From JBFWVD01 sp050246915 (GTDB lineage: Bacteria > Actinomycetota > Acidimicrobiia > Acidimicrobiales > Ilumatobacteraceae), in contig JBFWVD010000035.1 in assembly GCA_050246915.1 (NCBI GenBank), forward strand, positions 1 to 54,948: a stretch of 54,948 nt of DNA, in the 5' to 3' direction. Positions 18,137 to 26,565 of the stretch are shown piece by piece. The position numbers were made by a program, and so were the translations under genes. The first letter of the stretch is position 1. Each line of letters begins with the position of its first letter. The notes beneath the pieces were generated by a model, which saw only the letters and a list, made by a program, of their open reading frames with translations, did not search any database and had not been told where the DNA came from.

Positions 18137-18886
18137 ATGGCTGACCACAGCTCGATCGAGTGGACCGAAGCGACGTGGAATCCAACGACGGGTTGTGACC
18201 GAACATCCCCCGGTTGCGAAAACTGCTACGCGTTGACATTGGCGAAGCGGCTGAAGGCCATGGGCTCGGCCAAGTACCAAGCTGATGGCGACCCTCGCTC
18301 AAGCGGTCCGGGCTTCCGGCTAACAATCCACCCCGACACGCTCGACATCCCGCGTGGGTGGTCGGCACCGCGGACAATCTTCGTGAACTCGATGAGTGAT
18401 CTGTTCCATCCGGATGTTCCCGACAACTACGTGCGTCAAGTGTTCCAGGTCATTGCTGAGACGCCGCAGCACACCTATCAGGTCCTGACGAAACGGTCGA
18501 AGCGGCTCGCGCAACTGGGGCCGAAGCTTGGCTGGCCCGAGAACCTCTGGATGGGGGTGAGCGTGGAGACGGCCAAGTACAGTTTCCGCCTCGACCACCT
18601 CCGGTCCGTCGACGCAGCGGTCCGATTCGTCAGCGCCGAACCGTTGCTGGGCCCGCTCCCCGGTCTGAACCTGGACGGCATGCACTGGCTGATCGCCGGC
18701 GGTGAGAGCGGCGTGAACGCGCGCCCGATGGATCCACAGTGGGTTGTTGATCTCCGCGACCAATGTTGCGAGTCCGCCGTCCCGTTCTTCTTCAAGCAGT
18801 GGGGCGGGCGGACACCCAAAGCCGGTGGTCGGGTTCTCGATGGGCAGTTGTACGACGAGATGCCCGAAGCAGCGATGTCTGCCTGA
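18137..18886 (+). CDS. DUF5131 (phage Gp37/Gp68-like) three-cysteine protein
   Basis: The N-terminus (SSIEWTEATWNPTTGC followed by CENCYA) has the DUF5131 hallmark: three cysteines C20-x6-C27-x2-C30, followed by a domain related to bacteriophage Gp37/Gp68 proteins. The cysteine cluster suggests an iron-sulfur, radical-SAM-like enzyme, although that has not been shown here. The ATG at 18137 has GAGGAG seven bases upstream. Its stop overlaps the start of TcmP (TGATG). TcmP stands for three-Cys-motif partner, so the pair is a known recurrent association with no established chemistry that I know of. It lies between the relaxase and antirestriction genes, a typical cargo position. Confidence 0.9.
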   Translation: MADHSSIEWTEATWNPTTGCDRTSPGCENCYALTLAKRLKAMGSAKYQADGDPRSSGPGFRLTIHPDTLDIPRGWSAPRTIFVNSMSDLFHPDVPDNYVRQVFQVIAETPQHTYQVLTKRSKRLAQLGPKLGWPENLWMGVSVETAKYSFRLDHLRSVDAAVRFVSAEPLLGPLPGLNLDGMHWLIAGGESGVNARPMDPQWVVDLRDQCCESAVPFFFKQWGGRTPKAGGRVLDGQLYDEMPEAAMSA

Positions 18887-19872
18887 TGGCCCGGTACTGG
18901 GGATTCTGGACGGTCGGCAAGCTTGATCTCCTCCGGCGCTACCTGAACGCATTCACTACTGCGACGAAACACAAGTCATCGAAGGTTGTATACCTCGATT
19001 TGTTCGGCGGGCGAGCACAGAACAAGGAGCGACTCACCGAGATCGATCTTGACGGATCCGCTCGGATCGCACTGTCGATCGATGATCCGCAGTTCACAAC
19101 GCTGCGATTTTTCGAACTGGAGCCGTCAGCGTCCAAGCTCCGGGCGGCGTTGGATGCGGACTTCCCGAACCGGAACTTCAGAGTGATTGCCGGTGACTGC
19201 AACGCGACGGTCGCCGCGGCACTGCAGGAGCTTCAACACGAGAACTGGGCGCCCACATTTGCGTTCATCGACCCGAACGGCGCCGACGTTCATTGGTCCA
19301 CGCTGGAGGCTCTTTCGAAGTTCAAGAAGGCCGGGTTGTCGAAGACAGAAATGTGGATCCTTGTCGCTGCCGGCACCTTTTCTCGCAATCTTCGGACAGA
19401 CGGAACGGTACCCGAGTCTGAGGCCATCAAGCTGACGAAGATGTACGGCACCGACCAATGGCGGCTCGTCTACGAAGCCAAGCTTGCAGGCACGTTGACG
19501 GCCGGCGAGGCTCGGGATGAGTATGTGAATCTGATGCGCTGGAGACTAGAGCAGGTCCTCGGCTACAAGTGGACCCACCCATTGGAGATATTCAACGAAG
19601 GCGGAGCATCCATCTACCACATGGTCTTTGCCACGGACAGCGATGCGGGTAACCGCATCATGACGAACCTGTACAACGCTGCTGCGGACGAGTTCCCCGA
19701 GATGCGCGAGCAAGCGCGTCGACGACGTAAGCGGCTGGATCAGGAAGCGAGCGGTGTGCACAATCTCTTCGGGGATGAACTCGACGTGTCGATTGGCCCA
19801 GTCACGAAGGGTGAGAAGCTGTACTCCCACACACCGCCGACGGTGCCCTACGGCACCATGTTGGACAGGTGA
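18886..19872 (+). CDS. tcmP: Three-Cys-motif partner protein TcmP
   Basis: The 328-aa product starts at the ATG that overlaps the DUF5131 stop by one base, which fixes the start and shows coupling. It matches the TcmP family: an N-terminal KLDLLRRYL, then VVYLDLFGGRA (~35-44), which resembles a SAM-binding or nucleotide-binding loop, and FAFIDPNGADVHW (~127-139), a DPxG-type motif. The C-terminus contains GGASIYHMVFAT, also typical. The fold is methyltransferase-like by appearance. The family is always near a three-cysteine protein, and the pair is suspected of nucleic-acid modification or defence. Its role here is inferred only from the pairing and the mobile context. Confidence 0.85.
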   Translation: MARYWGFWTVGKLDLLRRYLNAFTTATKHKSSKVVYLDLFGGRAQNKERLTEIDLDGSARIALSIDDPQFTTLRFFELEPSASKLRAALDADFPNRNFRVIAGDCNATVAAALQELQHENWAPTFAFIDPNGADVHWSTLEALSKFKKAGLSKTEMWILVAAGTFSRNLRTDGTVPESEAIKLTKMYGTDQWRLVYEAKLAGTLTAGEARDEYVNLMRWRLEQVLGYKWTHPLEIFNEGGASIYHMVFATDSDAGNRIMTNLYNAAADEFPEMREQARRRRKRLDQEASGVHNLFGDELDVSIGPVTKGEKLYSHTPPTVPYGTMLDR

Positions 19873-20209
19873 CGGTTCGGGCGAGGACGAGCAGCCGGTC
19901 ACCGATGGCGATCAAGTCCTTCGGCATAAGCGCGACGCTTGGGCCGAGCACCCGCGTAGTGTCTGGGCGCACTCGGACATGGGCATTCGCCGGAGGTCCG
20001 TGACAGAGCACGTGTAGCGGCGAACTGCCCCTGACGGGACTTGCGAAGAGCGCCGAACGGCGCGTCGGCGCCGGAGAAGCATCCCAATCGCCAGCGCTCG
20101 CTGCCGTTGACAGGCATGCCCTACCGTCGGAGCGGGGACGCGACGCGGGCGAGCCGGAAGCGAGCGAAGCGCAACGACGCGACGCCGGGGCGTCGCGTCC
20201 GACGAGGAG
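19873..20209. other. Gene-free stretch between convergent genes, with a GC hairpin
   Basis: No convincing gene was found in these 337 bases: open frames here are R- and S-rich shadows. A perfect 10-bp inverted repeat, gacgcgacgc (20178-20187) / gcgtcgcgtc (20192-20201) with a CGGG loop, lies just downstream of the minus-strand gene ending at 20210. It may act as its terminator, although no T-run follows. Confidence 0.5.
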
Positions 20210-20419
20210 CTATCTCTGCACTGACGCTTGAATCTCCGTCGCGATGAACGGTTCGCTTGCGTGCTCCAACGCCGCCTGTTCGGCGGTCCAGCCCATGAAT
20301 GCCTCCTCGGTGGCTGTAGCGAGGGTGAGGCCCGGGCGTGGTCCACGGGCGAGCCATCTCACTGCGGTGACGAACTGGTCCCAGACTTCGAGTTCGGTGT
20401 CGATGTGATCCTCAGGCAT
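20210..20419 (-). CDS. Small acidic hypothetical protein
   Basis: The 69-aa product starts MPEDHIDTELEVWDQF; this ATG is chosen because AAGGAGA lies five bases before it. It is acidic at the N-terminus, has a likely helical centre and no recognisable domain. It follows the ArdC-like gene by 11 bases on the same strand, so it is the last gene of the coupling protein-ArdC operon. Small acidic proteins at such positions are sometimes antirestriction or accessory factors, but nothing in this one proves that. Confidence 0.65.
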   Translation of the reverse strand: MPEDHIDTELEVWDQFVTAVRWLARGPRPGLTLATATEEAFMGWTAEQAALEHASEPFIATEIQASVQR

Positions 20420-20430
20420 GTCGTTCTCCT

Positions 20431-21738
20431 TCATCTCGTCGGAACGGCCGTGTCGATGGGGGGACCGCTGGCCTTGTGCGCCCATTTCTGGATCAGGCGA
20501 AGACCGTGACTATCCGGGGGAGCGGCGGTCGGCATCGCGTACGCGTCATCGAGGACGCTGCGCACCGAGGTTGGGTTGTACAACGGTTCGGCTCCACGGT
20601 CGACGGTGTCGCAGGGGTGGATCGCTGTCATCGCGATCGACACGGTCTGGCGGTCGACTCCGAGTTGCCGGAACGTCGTCGCGGTCTCGCCAGCGTCGAA
20701 GCCGGCGGAAGCGAGAAGCGCGGCGATCCGTTCGGGCGCTGCACGGCCCAGCAGCTCGGCACGATCCCCCAAGAGGAGACGGTCACCGGCACGAGCCAGC
20801 TGATCCTCGACGGTTGCTCCAACGGGTCGGGTTTGGGCGAGGGCGAGCAGGTCGGGGGTGAGATCAACGGCGAGACGGTTCTCGAGCCGGTCGATCAGCT
20901 TCGACGTCGCGCCGAGCACCCGCTCGGCGGTGGCCTTCACCACGTCGACGGAACCGGCCCAGCCCGATACATACGGCACGGTGTATTGCTGGGAGTCGAC
21001 ACCGACGCGGTCGCACAACAGGTACGCGACCGATTCGGCCTCGACTTCGGCGATGTGACGGCTGCTCTCTCCGGTACGGGTCTCGTGGCCCATCGTGGCG
21101 TGAGCCCATTCGTGCAGGAGTGTCTTGAGTCGTTGGGGCGGTTCGAGGTCGTCGTGGACTCGGACCTCGCGGCTCGTGAAGCTGGTCTGCCCGTTCCAGG
21201 TCGCGCCTCTCGCGCGTTCGACGAGCCCGACGGTGTACCCGTCGGCTGCAAGTTCGGCGACGACGCCATCCCACACCCGTGCCGGGGCGTCATCGCCGCG
21301 GAGGAGTTCAGGCATGGGCGGCTCCGGTAACTCCGGGGGGTGCTCCAGTTGCGACTGGTGAAACACCGAGACCGGTTTGAACCCGCGGACCCCCGCTGAG
21401 ACGACACGTGAATCGCCGGTCTCGTCGTCGACGACGCGTCGGGTCGCGGTCATCGGTGCGTAGATCCACAGTGCCTTCTCACCCTTGGCGACCTGGCAGG
21501 TGCCGCCACCTTCGGCAGGGACTCTCGTCCAGGTCTTGTAGGAGGCGGTGAGACCGTCGGGTTCGACGCCACGGTCGACGAGCTGGCATGCGATCAAGAG
21601 GCGGTTCTGTGGGCTGTAGCGATGGAAGCGGGCCGATTCGGCAACGAACCGGATGAAGTCCTCACCCGACACGAGTTGCTCGACCCGTTCGACGAGCGCC
21701 TCGTGCAGACGGGTAAGGCGCTCGTCATCGGGCTTCAC
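20431..21738 (-). CDS. ArdC-like antirestriction protein (ssDNA-binding plus zinc-protease-like domain)
   Basis: The first ~140 residues are the ArdC N-terminal ssDNA-binding domain (YSPQNRLLIACQL, then YKTWTRVPAEGGGTCQVAKGEKA and a GFKPVSVFHQSQ motif). A metallopeptidase-like domain follows with HEWAH at 209-213 and a downstream E (AEVEAESVAYLL), the ImmA/IrrE-type zinc site. ArdC proteins enter the recipient with transferred DNA and block restriction. The start overlaps the stop of the coupling protein gene (ATGA). The C-terminal ~150 residues are less conserved. Its presence beside relaxation genes supports transfer of the element between strains with restriction systems. Confidence 0.85.
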   Translation of the reverse strand: MKPDDERLTRLHEALVERVEQLVSGEDFIRFVAESARFHRYSPQNRLLIACQLVDRGVEPDGLTASYKTWTRVPAEGGGTCQVAKGEKALWIYAPMTATRRVVDDETGDSRVVSAGVRGFKPVSVFHQSQLEHPPELPEPPMPELLRGDDAPARVWDGVVAELAADGYTVGLVERARGATWNGQTSFTSREVRVHDDLEPPQRLKTLLHEWAHATMGHETRTGESSRHIAEVEAESVAYLLCDRVGVDSQQYTVPYVSGWAGSVDVVKATAERVLGATSKLIDRLENRLAVDLTPDLLALAQTRPVGATVEDQLARAGDRLLLGDRAELLGRAAPERIAALLASAGFDAGETATTFRQLGVDRQTVSIAMTAIHPCDTVDRGAEPLYNPTSVRSVLDDAYAMPTAAPPDSHGLRLIQKWAHKASGPPIDTAVPTR

Positions 21739-23663
21739 GCGACCCTCGCCTCATCGACCACGGCCGGTAGCGGTGGACCACCCTTCGCAAGAGACCGAAG
21801 TCGCCGGTCCTTCCACCACTTCCTTCCCCGCACAACTGCGGGCGGGATGTTGCCGTGGATCAACAGCGCCTGGCCGAGCGGCGCGAGACGCGGTACGTGG
21901 TACGGCACGAGCGGTTCGCGTTGCTCCGATCCCGATATCGATCGTCGACCACCGGTGGTGTCGCTCGACCATGACCGGCGTTCGACGTCTTCGTCGCCGG
22001 CGATCTTGGACTGGTAACCGAGGGTCGATTCGTCAGACGCGGCCGGGAAGAACAGCTTGGTCGCATGGTTGGTGATGACCGAGTTCGCGAGGCGGCCGTA
22101 GGCCTCGTCGATCTGGGCGAGGGACTGCCAGATCGTGACGAGTTGGATGCCGATCCCGGCGCATGTCGACGCGACTTGGGGCAGCCAGGCGAGGGGCATG
22201 TTGCCGGCCTCGTCGATCAGCATGAGCAACGTCGCCGGGAACCTCCGCCCGGCCACATCCCACTCGTACGCCTGCGCTTTGAGGTCCGACAAGAACCCCC
22301 CGAGCACCGGTGCGAGACGGTCATAGTCATCGAGCGGCACGACGAGGTACAACGTGTTCGCGTTCCCTTTCGGGGCGCCCATCAACCAGTCCAAATCGAC
22401 CCAGCTCGCACCTTCCTCGTCGGCGCCGATGTCGGTGACGGCCTGGACGTTCGGGTCAAGGTAAGGGTCGGCGACGGTCTGCGCGGTCGCGTACACCGAC
22501 GACACGAGCCGCTCGTCCTTCGACCAGATCGCATTCAGATGCAACGCCGCCGCGTCAGCCGCGACCCGCACCTCGTCCTGCTCAGATTTGGCCTGAGCGT
22601 CCAGGATCGTCACGACCTCCGACACTTCTGCCGGGTTCGGCTGGTCCTGCTGGAACACCCACCGCGCGACCTTGGCCATCGACGGGCCCTCCGGGTCGAT
22701 CGCCGCGACACCGAGAAGACCGGTGAACAGGATCTTTCCCGAGTTCGCCCAGAAATCCCCGCCACCCTCGATCCCCGCCTTCGGTGTCCACGCCGCGAGG
22801 GCTTGGCCCGCCTTCTTCGCACCGGACGGGGTGCCGGCGTTGCGGAGCGGTGACCAACGCGCCAACTCCTCCTGCGGGATTTCGACCCACTGCTCGGTCG
22901 GGTCAACCGGCCGTCTGGTCACGACACCGGCCGGATCGAACACCCGCACCTGACCGAGCTGGCGACGTCGACGAACCGTCGCGTCGAGCAGATCACGTTT
23001 CACCGACAGCAGCACCGCCGGCCCATCCCAGTCGAGCACCCCAGGGATCGCGCACTCGGCCGTCTTGCCCGACCGCGACGGCCCAACGATCGCCACCGAC
23101 GAGATGTCCCCCGACGGACTCCGCCACGGCGTTCGTCGACCGGCAGGAGCGAACCGTCGGTTCTGGGTCGCGACTAGCCAACGTCCGTAGCGGCCCACCA
23201 CGAACCGCCCCGACGTCGGGCGACGGATCAGCAGCGGTCGTAGCTCACGTCGCGTGGCGAACCGGGCTCGCACATCGACACCGAGCCGTTTGCGGGCCGG
23301 CCGTAGCCCCCTTGCGAGCCGAATACCGACGACTGCCAAGGCGACGGCGACAAGGCTCACAACACCGGTGGAAAACCAGTAGAGGACAGGTCCCGGAAGC
23401 TGCGCCCGCGCGACCGGTGGCCACGCAGCGCGCGGATCGCCGGCCACGCCAGGCAGCCGTGGGATCACACGGATCGAATCTCCAAGTCCGGCGGTCAGGT
23501 CATGGCCACTGAGCCGTGCCGCCAACGCCGCTCCCCACCAGACCACCACACCAGCTCCGACACCAATGCCGAGTGCCGCGGCGCCCAGCATTTCGGCTGG
23601 CGACCACTCCATCGAGCTCGGACCTCTCGGTTGCGCATCTCTCATGCGAGCAGCGTCCGACAT
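21735..23663 (-). CDS. VirD4/TraG-type type IV coupling protein
   Basis: Two N-terminal transmembrane segments (~27-50 and ~93-115) are followed by a cytoplasmic ATPase: Walker A GPSRSGKT at 194-201, then PAVLLSVKRDLLDAT and VFDPAG, and Walker B LLMLIDEAGNMP near 485. This is the TraG/VirD4 hexameric motor that links the relaxosome to the secretion channel (642 aa, normal length). The SGKT sequence and the DEAGNMP box are typical of actinobacterial coupling proteins. It heads a minus-strand operon with the ArdC gene. Upstream lies the ACGCGAC repeat array, so its promoter shares that region. Confidence 0.93.
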   Translation of the reverse strand: MSDAARMRDAQPRGPSSMEWSPAEMLGAAALGIGVGAGVVVWWGAALAARLSGHDLTAGLGDSIRVIPRLPGVAGDPRAAWPPVARAQLPGPVLYWFSTGVVSLVAVALAVVGIRLARGLRPARKRLGVDVRARFATRRELRPLLIRRPTSGRFVVGRYGRWLVATQNRRFAPAGRRTPWRSPSGDISSVAIVGPSRSGKTAECAIPGVLDWDGPAVLLSVKRDLLDATVRRRRQLGQVRVFDPAGVVTRRPVDPTEQWVEIPQEELARWSPLRNAGTPSGAKKAGQALAAWTPKAGIEGGGDFWANSGKILFTGLLGVAAIDPEGPSMAKVARWVFQQDQPNPAEVSEVVTILDAQAKSEQDEVRVAADAAALHLNAIWSKDERLVSSVYATAQTVADPYLDPNVQAVTDIGADEEGASWVDLDWLMGAPKGNANTLYLVVPLDDYDRLAPVLGGFLSDLKAQAYEWDVAGRRFPATLLMLIDEAGNMPLAWLPQVASTCAGIGIQLVTIWQSLAQIDEAYGRLANSVITNHATKLFFPAASDESTLGYQSKIAGDEDVERRSWSSDTTGGRRSISGSEQREPLVPYHVPRLAPLGQALLIHGNIPPAVVRGRKWWKDRRLRSLAKGGPPLPAVVDEARVA

Positions 23664-23677
23664 CGATGTTGCGAACC

Positions 23678-23809
23678 ACGCGACCGTCGTGGCCAGTCAC
23701 GCGACCGGCGACGCGACTGTCCTAGTGAACGGCCTCGCACACGCGACCGTCCACGCGACTACGTACGCGACTACGGACCGGGAATCGGCGATCGCGTCGG
23801 TAATCGCGT
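23678..23809. repeat. Array of ACGCGAC direct repeats, candidate oriT or iteron site
   Basis: ACGCGAC occurs at 23678, 23699, 23711, 23741, 23753 and 23765, with start-to-start spacings of 21, 12, 30, 12 and 12. Two near-inverted copies (ATCGCGT) follow at 23791 and 23803. The array fills the divergent gap between the coupling protein and the sigma-like gene. Repeats of this kind bind a relaxosome, replication or partition protein. oriT, iteron or regulatory roles cannot be separated by eye. Confidence 0.6.
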
Positions 23810-23867
23810 GTCCAGCAACAGGCGGTCTTCACCGTGGGTTCTTCACGTACTCACCGGAGGACACCCC

Positions 23868-24566
23868 ATGACCGCCACGAACCTCGCCGACCGGAGCCTC
23901 ATCCTGGACGCCGGACGCCTCACGACCGGCCGCCGAGCGCAACGCCTCACCGCCCGCTGGGAACAGGACCCGCACCTCACCGGATGGACACCCGCTGGCG
24001 TACTCGACGCCCTCACGCAACGTGACCACCATGACCACGACCGACTCGTCCGCGGACTCGTCGCTGCCAGCCACGAACACGACGAAGCCGCCAGCGTCCT
24101 CCTCCTCTGCGCCCTGCGACCGGGCCTGTGGAAACTCGCCCACACCTACCACCGGGCACGCCTCAGCGACGCGTTCGACGACCTCCTCGTCAACGCGGTC
24201 CACGTCATCGCCCGAGTCGACCCCGCCCAGGATCGTCTCTACGACCGAATCCTCGGCCGTGTCCGAGCAGCCACACCACGCCTGCGTACCGAGCACGAGG
24301 AGCAGCCCGTCGCAGAGTTCGACGAGTTCACCGGCCCCGTCGGCGAGGACGACATCGTCGAGCAACTCGACGCCCGCGAGGTGCTCCGCCGACTCGGAGA
24401 ACTCCGCCAGACCGGAGCCGTCAATGAACGCGCATGGAACGACCTCGTCGCGGTGCGCGTCCACGGCGTTCCCGCCAGAGACATCGCCCGCGGGCGAACG
24501 AGCCGCCACGCACGCGCCGACATCAGCCGATTCGGTCACCGGCTCGAGCGGCTCCTCGCGGCGTGA
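23868..24566 (+). CDS. Sigma-factor-like helix-turn-helix protein
   Basis: The ATG at 23868 has GGAGG seven bases upstream; longer upstream extensions would overlap the repeat array and the opposite gene and are rejected. The 232-aa product has a centre like sigma region 2 (LLLCALRPGLWKLAHTYHRA, then DAFDDLLVNAVHVIARVD) and a C-terminal region-4-like HTH (DLVAVRVHGVPARDIARG). I see no clear -10-binding aromatic cluster, so it may be a sigma-like regulator and not a working sigma factor. Its place beside the repeats suggests that it binds them or controls the transfer genes. Confidence 0.6.
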   Translation: MTATNLADRSLILDAGRLTTGRRAQRLTARWEQDPHLTGWTPAGVLDALTQRDHHDHDRLVRGLVAASHEHDEAASVLLLCALRPGLWKLAHTYHRARLSDAFDDLLVNAVHVIARVDPAQDRLYDRILGRVRAATPRLRTEHEEQPVAEFDEFTGPVGEDDIVEQLDAREVLRRLGELRQTGAVNERAWNDLVAVRVHGVPARDIARGRTSRHARADISRFGHRLERLLAA

Positions 24567-25084
24567 GCCTCACGTCGGATAGCTTCTGGGACACAGGCCC
24601 TCGTGAGCTTCGGGGCCTCCAGCGCATCGAGCGCCTCGCCCGACAGGGCCTCCAGCCACAGCCATTCGGCCTGACAGCAGGAGACATCTCGATGCCTGTT
24701 CACCCCGACTTCGCCACCCTCGACCGACACGTCCTACGCGTCGCCCACGGGTCGCTACTCGACAACCCCCTCGACCCCGGTCCCGACGCCCGGGTCTGGA
24801 TTGCCACCATCTGGCCCGACCGTCAACAGCCCGGAGGGTGGGGACGCCTCATCTGGGATCGACACCCAAGCGGCCGCGGTTGGACGATCCACCCGCTCAC
24901 CCACCTCGGCGACGTCATCGAATTCGGTGCCGACGTCGAGACCACCACCGACAGGTGGTACGGCTTCACGGTCGACGCAGGCGCGACGAGCCTTGCCCTG
25001 GTCGGACCCTTCCCGACACCCAGCGAAGCGTCCGATGACGGCCGGCGTTCGTTTCGGACGGCAGCAGAACTCATGACCCCTTGA
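24563..25084 (+). CDS. Hypothetical protein, coupled to the sigma-like gene
   Basis: The GTG at 24563 overlaps the previous stop (GTGA). A second candidate, ATG 24692, has a good GGAG eight bases upstream and would give 130 aa. I keep the GTG because the codons between the two have coding-like third positions, but the true start is open. The region from MPVHPDFATLDRH has a tryptophan-rich mixed alpha/beta sequence (VWIATIWPD, GWGRLIWDRHPSGRGW, DRWYGFTVDAG). It has no known motif. Its operon position suggests a small accessory protein of the element. Confidence 0.6.
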   Translation: MSLTSDSFWDTGPRELRGLQRIERLARQGLQPQPFGLTAGDISMPVHPDFATLDRHVLRVAHGSLLDNPLDPGPDARVWIATIWPDRQQPGGWGRLIWDRHPSGRGWTIHPLTHLGDVIEFGADVETTTDRWYGFTVDAGATSLALVGPFPTPSEASDDGRRSFRTAAELMTP

Positions 25085-25111
25085 TGCGGTCGATCCCCGC
25101 CCGATATGGTG

Positions 25112-25143
25112 TTGTCATTCCGTGAGTTCACCTGTAGGGTGAA
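25112..25143 (+). promoter_or_regulatory. Promoter and inverted-repeat operator of the HigBA unit
   Basis: TTGTCA (25112-25117) and TAGGGT (25135-25140) are separated by 17 bases. The inverted repeat TTCACC (25127-25132) / GGTGAA (25138-25143) with a 5-base centre spans the -10. This is the usual layout for autorepression of a toxin-antitoxin operon by its antitoxin. Confidence 0.6.
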
Positions 25144-25153
25144 GGTATGAAGT

Positions 25154-25453
25154 ATGCGATTCACATTCGGGGATGACAACCTTCGCCGCCTCTACGAGGA
25201 GCCAGACTTTGTGCTGCCTCAACTCGGACCGGACCTCATCAAGGCATACCGCAAGAAGGTCGGCTTCCTCGCCGCAGCGGAGACCGAACTCGACCTCCGC
25301 AACTACAAGGCGCTCCATTTCGAGAAGCTGTCCGGAGGTCGAGCTGGACAGCACTCGATCCGGCTCAACAAGCAATGGCGGCTCATCCTGCGCATCGAGT
25401 CCGACGCCGAAGGACGCCTGCTGATCATCATCGAAATAGTCGACTACCACTGA
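25154..25453 (+). CDS. higB: HigB-like RelE/ParE-superfamily toxin
   Basis: This 99-aa protein has the HigB pattern: an N-terminal FGDDNLRRLYEEP, a helix ending in KKVGFLAAAETELDLRNYKALHFEKLSG, then RAGQHSIRLNKQWRLILRIE and the final VDYH. The conserved R, K and H residues near the C-terminus match ribosome-dependent mRNA interferases of this superfamily. GAAGG lies before the ATG at 25154. The antitoxin gene starts 17 bases downstream, the usual toxin-first order of hig loci. A role in plasmid or element maintenance, or in phage defence, is inferred. Confidence 0.85.
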   Translation: MRFTFGDDNLRRLYEEPDFVLPQLGPDLIKAYRKKVGFLAAAETELDLRNYKALHFEKLSGGRAGQHSIRLNKQWRLILRIESDAEGRLLIIIEIVDYH

Positions 25454-25470
25454 GGAGGAGGCTCGAACCC

Positions 25471-26565
25471 ATGACCATGACCTCCACCCCCGCGGAAGTG
25501 TTCGCTCCCGGCGAGTACCTCCGCGATGAACTCGAGGAGCGCGGTTGGACCGTCACCGAGTTCGCCGAGATCATCGGCCGCCCAGTCCAGGCGGTCTCGG
25601 AGATCCTGAACGGCAAGAAGGAGATCACCACCGAGACCGCTCTCGCGTTGAGCGACGCTCTCGGCACGAGCCCTGCTCTTTGGCTGAACCTCCAAACGAA
25701 CTTTCGACTCTTCGAGCAGCGCACCCGCGGCCGCTCGTCGGCAGGCTTGACACCCGTCGCCCGTCGCGCCCGCCTGCGCAGCTTGCTCCCCCTTGCTGAG
25801 GTCCGCAGCAGGGGGTGGCTGCCCGATACAGACGATCTCGACGTCGTCGAGGACGCGGTCCGGCGCTTCCTCGACCTCGACTCGCTCGACGGGCGGCCGC
25901 GCTTCGCTCTCGCCGCACGACGAGCGAACACCACGGAACCGATCACGCTCGAACAGACCGCATGGCTTGCCCATGTACGAACGGTCGCCGCTACTCGCAC
26001 GGTCTCGGACTTCGATCGTACGAAGCTTGCATCGCTCTCGCTCGAACTGCCACGGGCACTTCGAGATGGACCGAGCAAGCTGACAGAACTCCAGCCGCGC
26101 CTGGCTAACTGTGGAGTGATCTTGGTGGTCGCGGAAGGACTCCGTGGCGGCAAACTCGACGGTGCCGTCACCTTCCTCGGCGACGGTCGGCCCGTGATCG
26201 GCTTGACGACTCGCGGCGATCGCTTCGACGGCCTCCTGTTCACGCTTCTCCACGAGTGCGCCCATCTCGTCCTTGGTCACATCTCACCGGACGTTCCCGC
26301 CATCGTCGACGACGATCTCACCGAGACTCAAAGCGACCCGAACGAGATCGCAGCCAACGAACAGGCGTCCGCATGGCTCTTCCCCGGAGGATTCGAGATC
26401 ACCTCGACCACCCTGCCGTCGATCGTCGCCACCGCGGAGCGCTACCAGGTTCACCCCAGCGTCGTGCTCGGGCGGGTGCAGCGAGACAAGCGGAACTGGA
26501 AGTTGCATCGCACCCACGTTCCCAAGGTTCGTGGCCTGCTCTCGGAACAGGGCGTGCTCGCATGA
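25471..26565 (+). CDS. higA: HigA-like antitoxin fused to ImmA/IrrE metallopeptidase domain
   Basis: The N-terminal ~95 residues are a HigA-type HTH (GEYLRDELEERGWTVTEFAE, then IIGRPVQAVSEILNGKKEIT). The C-terminal part is an ImmA/IrrE-type zinc peptidase with HECAH at 261-265 and a downstream NEQASAWLFPGGFE. GAGGAGGAG lies ten bases before the first of two in-frame ATGs. The protein (364 aa) should neutralise HigB and repress the promoter. The peptidase might cleave the repressor on stress, as in ImmA systems. Its stop overlaps the next start (ATGA), so the downstream TGT-like protein belongs to the same unit. Confidence 0.88.
   Translation: MTMTSTPAEVFAPGEYLRDELEERGWTVTEFAEIIGRPVQAVSEILNGKKEITTETALALSDALGTSPALWLNLQTNFRLFEQRTRGRSSAGLTPVARRARLRSLLPLAEVRSRGWLPDTDDLDVVEDAVRRFLDLDSLDGRPRFALAARRANTTEPITLEQTAWLAHVRTVAATRTVSDFDRTKLASLSLELPRALRDGPSKLTELQPRLANCGVILVVAEGLRGGKLDGAVTFLGDGRPVIGLTTRGDRFDGLLFTLLHECAHLVLGHISPDVPAIVDDDLTETQSDPNEIAANEQASAWLFPGGFEITSTTLPSIVATAERYQVHPSVVLGRVQRDKRNWKLHRTHVPKVRGLLSEQGVLA

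Noticed and set aside
23566..23871. A repeating HAT-type peptide frame across the ACGCGAC array
   Set aside because: Multiples-of-three spacing gives a repeat peptide by chance; it has no ribosome site and overlaps the opposite gene, so I treat the array as DNA-level repeats.
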